Assembly: GCA_003240855.1 (NCBI GenBank)
Contig: QFNN01000037.1
Coordinates: 1-25,993, forward strand
Origin: Sphingomonas sanxanigenens
Lineage (GTDB): Bacteria > Pseudomonadota > Alphaproteobacteria > Sphingomonadales > Sphingomonadaceae
Length of the DNA stretch: 25,993 bases
Reading direction: 5' to 3'
The notes under the pieces were generated by a model. It was given only the letters and a program-made list of their open reading frames with translations. It was not told where the DNA came from and searched no databases. Numbering within the stretch: position 1 is the stretch's first letter; every line of letters begins with the position of its first letter. Shown here one piece after another: positions 24,262-25,993 of this stretch. The position numbers and the translations under genes were made by a program.

Positions 24262-25993
24262 CGGCGAAGCTCGGGCGGTGGGGATGGCGCCGCGGGCTCT
24301 TGATCGTGCTGGGCGCGCAATTGCTGTTCTGGACCTTTTATGGCCTGATCGTGCTGGGGTTTCAGCCGGCTGCGACATGGGGCGAGTATCGCCTGACGGC
24401 GGGGCGCGCCGCGTTGGCGTCCACGGACATCCCAACGGGCGCCTGGGCGCCCGGTCTCTCGGAACCGGCGGTGCTGCATATTCCCGGCTGGCAGCCGGCC
24501 ATCCTTTATCCGGCGCATGTCGCGTTCCTCTCGCCATCCGAGCGACCCGCGGCGGGAGGAGCATGGTCGCTCAACTGCCTTCATGCCCCCTGCGGGGCGA
24601 CGGATGGGGTCTATGCCGGCCCGTATGACCGGATCGCCAAGGCGGCCGGCTGGGAGCGTTTCCAGCGTTTCGACATGGTCTGGCTGGCCATCGCCGTCGA
24701 GGGGTTATTGGGGATGGCCCTGCTCGTGCTGCTGCCCCTCAGCCGTTTCTCCCGGCTTCAGACCATCACGGGCCTGTTCATGATCCTGGTGAGCGCGGAT
24801 GCCTGGCTCACCGCCTTCGGTGCGGATGCGCTGCCCTACGCCTGGTTCCCGTTGCTCCGCTACGGCGTGGAATATCTGATGCTGGCGATGGTGGCGCTGA
24901 CCGTGAACGCTTTCGCCGGCTGGCGGCCCCAAGAAGCCGGGATCGCGCTTGGCTGCTTCGCCATCGGCTTTGCAATATTGATCGCCGCCATGCTGGCGCG
25001 CGGCGATGTCGCGCTCGTCGTCCACTGGCTCGATATCATCGCGCTGGTCCTGGTGACTGCATATGGCGTCGTGGCCCTGCTGCGGCTGGGCCGCACGGCG
25101 CCCGGCCCGGCCATCCGGGTGATGGCGATCCTGCTCGTCGGCATCGCTTCGATCGCCTGGGACATTCTTATCCAGCCGTCGTTATCCGTTCCCATGCTGC
25201 AGGCGTCGGTGCTGACGCCGACGCTGACGACCTTCCTCGTCCTGTTTGAACTCGCACTCCAGGGCCGCCAACTCAGCCGGGAAGCCGACGAAGCGCGCAC
25301 TGATCTCGAACGGCAGGTCCTTGAACAGGATGCGAGCCTCCTTCGGTCATCCAACCTGCTGCGACATCAGGAACGGCGGATCGCGATCGACGCGGAGCGG
25401 CAGCGCCTGTTGCGGGATATGCACGACGGCGTCGGCGGCATATTGACCCACCTGTTGCTCGACACCCGCGAAGAGCGCCTGACCCATGCCGAAATCGGGG
25501 AGGCGTTGCAATCGGCGGTGGACGATCTGCGGAATCTGGCCGGTGCAATCGACGCAGCCGATGAGCCGATCGACGAGGCTTTAGCGATGTTCCGCGAACG
25601 CATATCGGTCCGGCTGGCGCGATCGGACGTCGTCTTTGACTGGAGTTGCAAGCTCAGCGCCCCCGCGCCCCGCCTTGATGCCCCCCGGCTGCTGAGCCTC
25701 TACCGGCTTTTGCAGGAAGGGGTCGCGAATACGTTACGCCACGGCCATGCCACGCGGATCACTCTCATGGCCGAGCGCCTGGAGGGTGATCGCCTCCTTG
25801 TGGCCCTCTCGGATAATGGCGTCGGCTTCGATCCCGCCAATGCCAGGGGGGCCCCGGGTGAAGGACGCGGCCTTGCCAACATGCGCCGGCGGGCCATGCA
25901 GATGGGCGGCGATCTGCGCGTTGAAAGCGCGCCGGGGCAAGGAGTTCGGATCGCCCTGCTCGTCCCGATTGGAGACGGATGGAAAAGAAAATC
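24258..25993 (+). CDS. Membrane sensor histidine kinase, HisKA_3 type (3' end outside window)
   Basis: Open from ATG 24258 to the end of the window (578 codons). TM1 at about 14-35 is followed by an extracytoplasmic region of about 105 residues with LNCLHAPCG, a possible disulfide. Seven further hydrophobic segments follow (about 142-310), a layout like 7TM-DISM sensors. A short coiled coil (ELALQGRQLSREADEARTDL) leads to the phospho-acceptor His389 in RDMHDGVGG. The HATPase domain has LQEGVANTLRHGHA (N box), SDNGVGFDP (G1) and GEGRGLANMRRRA (G2). The reading frame near the window end (VRIALLVPIGDGW) is typical of the last ATPase strand, so only a few residues are missing. It pairs with the response regulator by the 4-base overlap. 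The ligand is unknown. Confidence 0.9.
   Translation, partial: MTAKLGRWGWRRGLLIVLGAQLLFWTFYGLIVLGFQPAATWGEYRLTAGRAALASTDIPTGAWAPGLSEPAVLHIPGWQPAILYPAHVAFLSPSERPAAGGAWSLNCLHAPCGATDGVYAGPYDRIAKAAGWERFQRFDMVWLAIAVEGLLGMALLVLLPLSRFSRLQTITGLFMILVSADAWLTAFGADALPYAWFPLLRYGVEYLMLAMVALTVNAFAGWRPQEAGIALGCFAIGFAILIAAMLARGDVALVVHWLDIIALVLVTAYGVVALLRLGRTAPGPAIRVMAILLVGIASIAWDILIQPSLSVPMLQASVLTPTLTTFLVLFELALQGRQLSREADEARTDLERQVLEQDASLLRSSNLLRHQERRIAIDAERQRLLRDMHDGVGGILTHLLLDTREERLTHAEIGEALQSAVDDLRNLAGAIDAADEPIDEALAMFRERISVRLARSDVVFDWSCKLSAPAPRLDAPRLLSLYRLLQEGVANTLRHGHATRITLMAERLEGDRLLVALSDNGVGFDPANARGAPGEGRGLANMRRRAMQMGGDLRVESAPGQGVRIALLVPIGDGWKRK

Overview
The window looks like a chromosomal segment of a sphingomonad-type alphaproteobacterium. 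The base composition is GC-rich. The content fits that group: tandem ExbD subunits, a short (996-residue) PutA, an intracellular PHA depolymerase, a TonB-dependent siderophore receptor, a PEP-CTERM protein and paired CTCCC-type intergenic palindromes. The lineage is inferred from gene content and style, not from a marker gene.

Layout. 1-1041: end of an ExbB/ExbD-type operon closed by an intrinsic terminator. 1214-2947: a pyruvate:quinone oxidase (poxB). 2972-4903 (minus): an MsbA-like ABC exporter followed 6 bases later by a 49-residue membrane protein that standard ORF cut-offs miss. 5125-7351: PHA depolymerase (phaZ) and a dipeptide epimerase, closely spaced. 7339-10213 (minus): an ECF sigma factor whose end overlaps a membrane-anchored Ser/Thr kinase; the kinase end in turn overlaps the convergent epimerase. 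10361-11281: membrane fatty-acid desaturase. 11393-11971 (minus): PEP-CTERM protein. 12107-13868 (minus): MaoC-like dehydratase then thiolase, a probable acyl-CoA pair. 13961-16951: PutA. 17130-17624: VOC-like protein. 17840-20317: siderophore receptor behind a Fur-like box. 23611-25993: LuxR-type response regulator and its histidine kinase, which runs off the window.

The accessory part is 20.4-23.5 kb. It holds at least three IS5-superfamily elements in different states of decay: a broken plus-strand fragment, IS-A inserted into it with one frameshift, and IS-B with two frameshifts. Between and beyond them are three small unrecognised plus-strand genes: two lipoproteins and a two-TM zinc-ribbon protein. 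The exact outer end of IS-B (its transposase C-terminal end) recurs twice in opposite orientation, right after the second and third small genes. The transposase plus one or two passenger genes are therefore bounded by near-perfect inverted IS ends. This is the most unusual structure in the window. In each IS end the transposase stop codon (TAA or TAG) begins with the TA of the insertion target, as described for IS870.

The metabolic genes share a theme of carbon storage and overflow: PHA mobilisation, beta-oxidation, pyruvate oxidation to acetate and proline oxidation, with TonB-energised iron uptake. No tRNA, rRNA or CRISPR array was seen.
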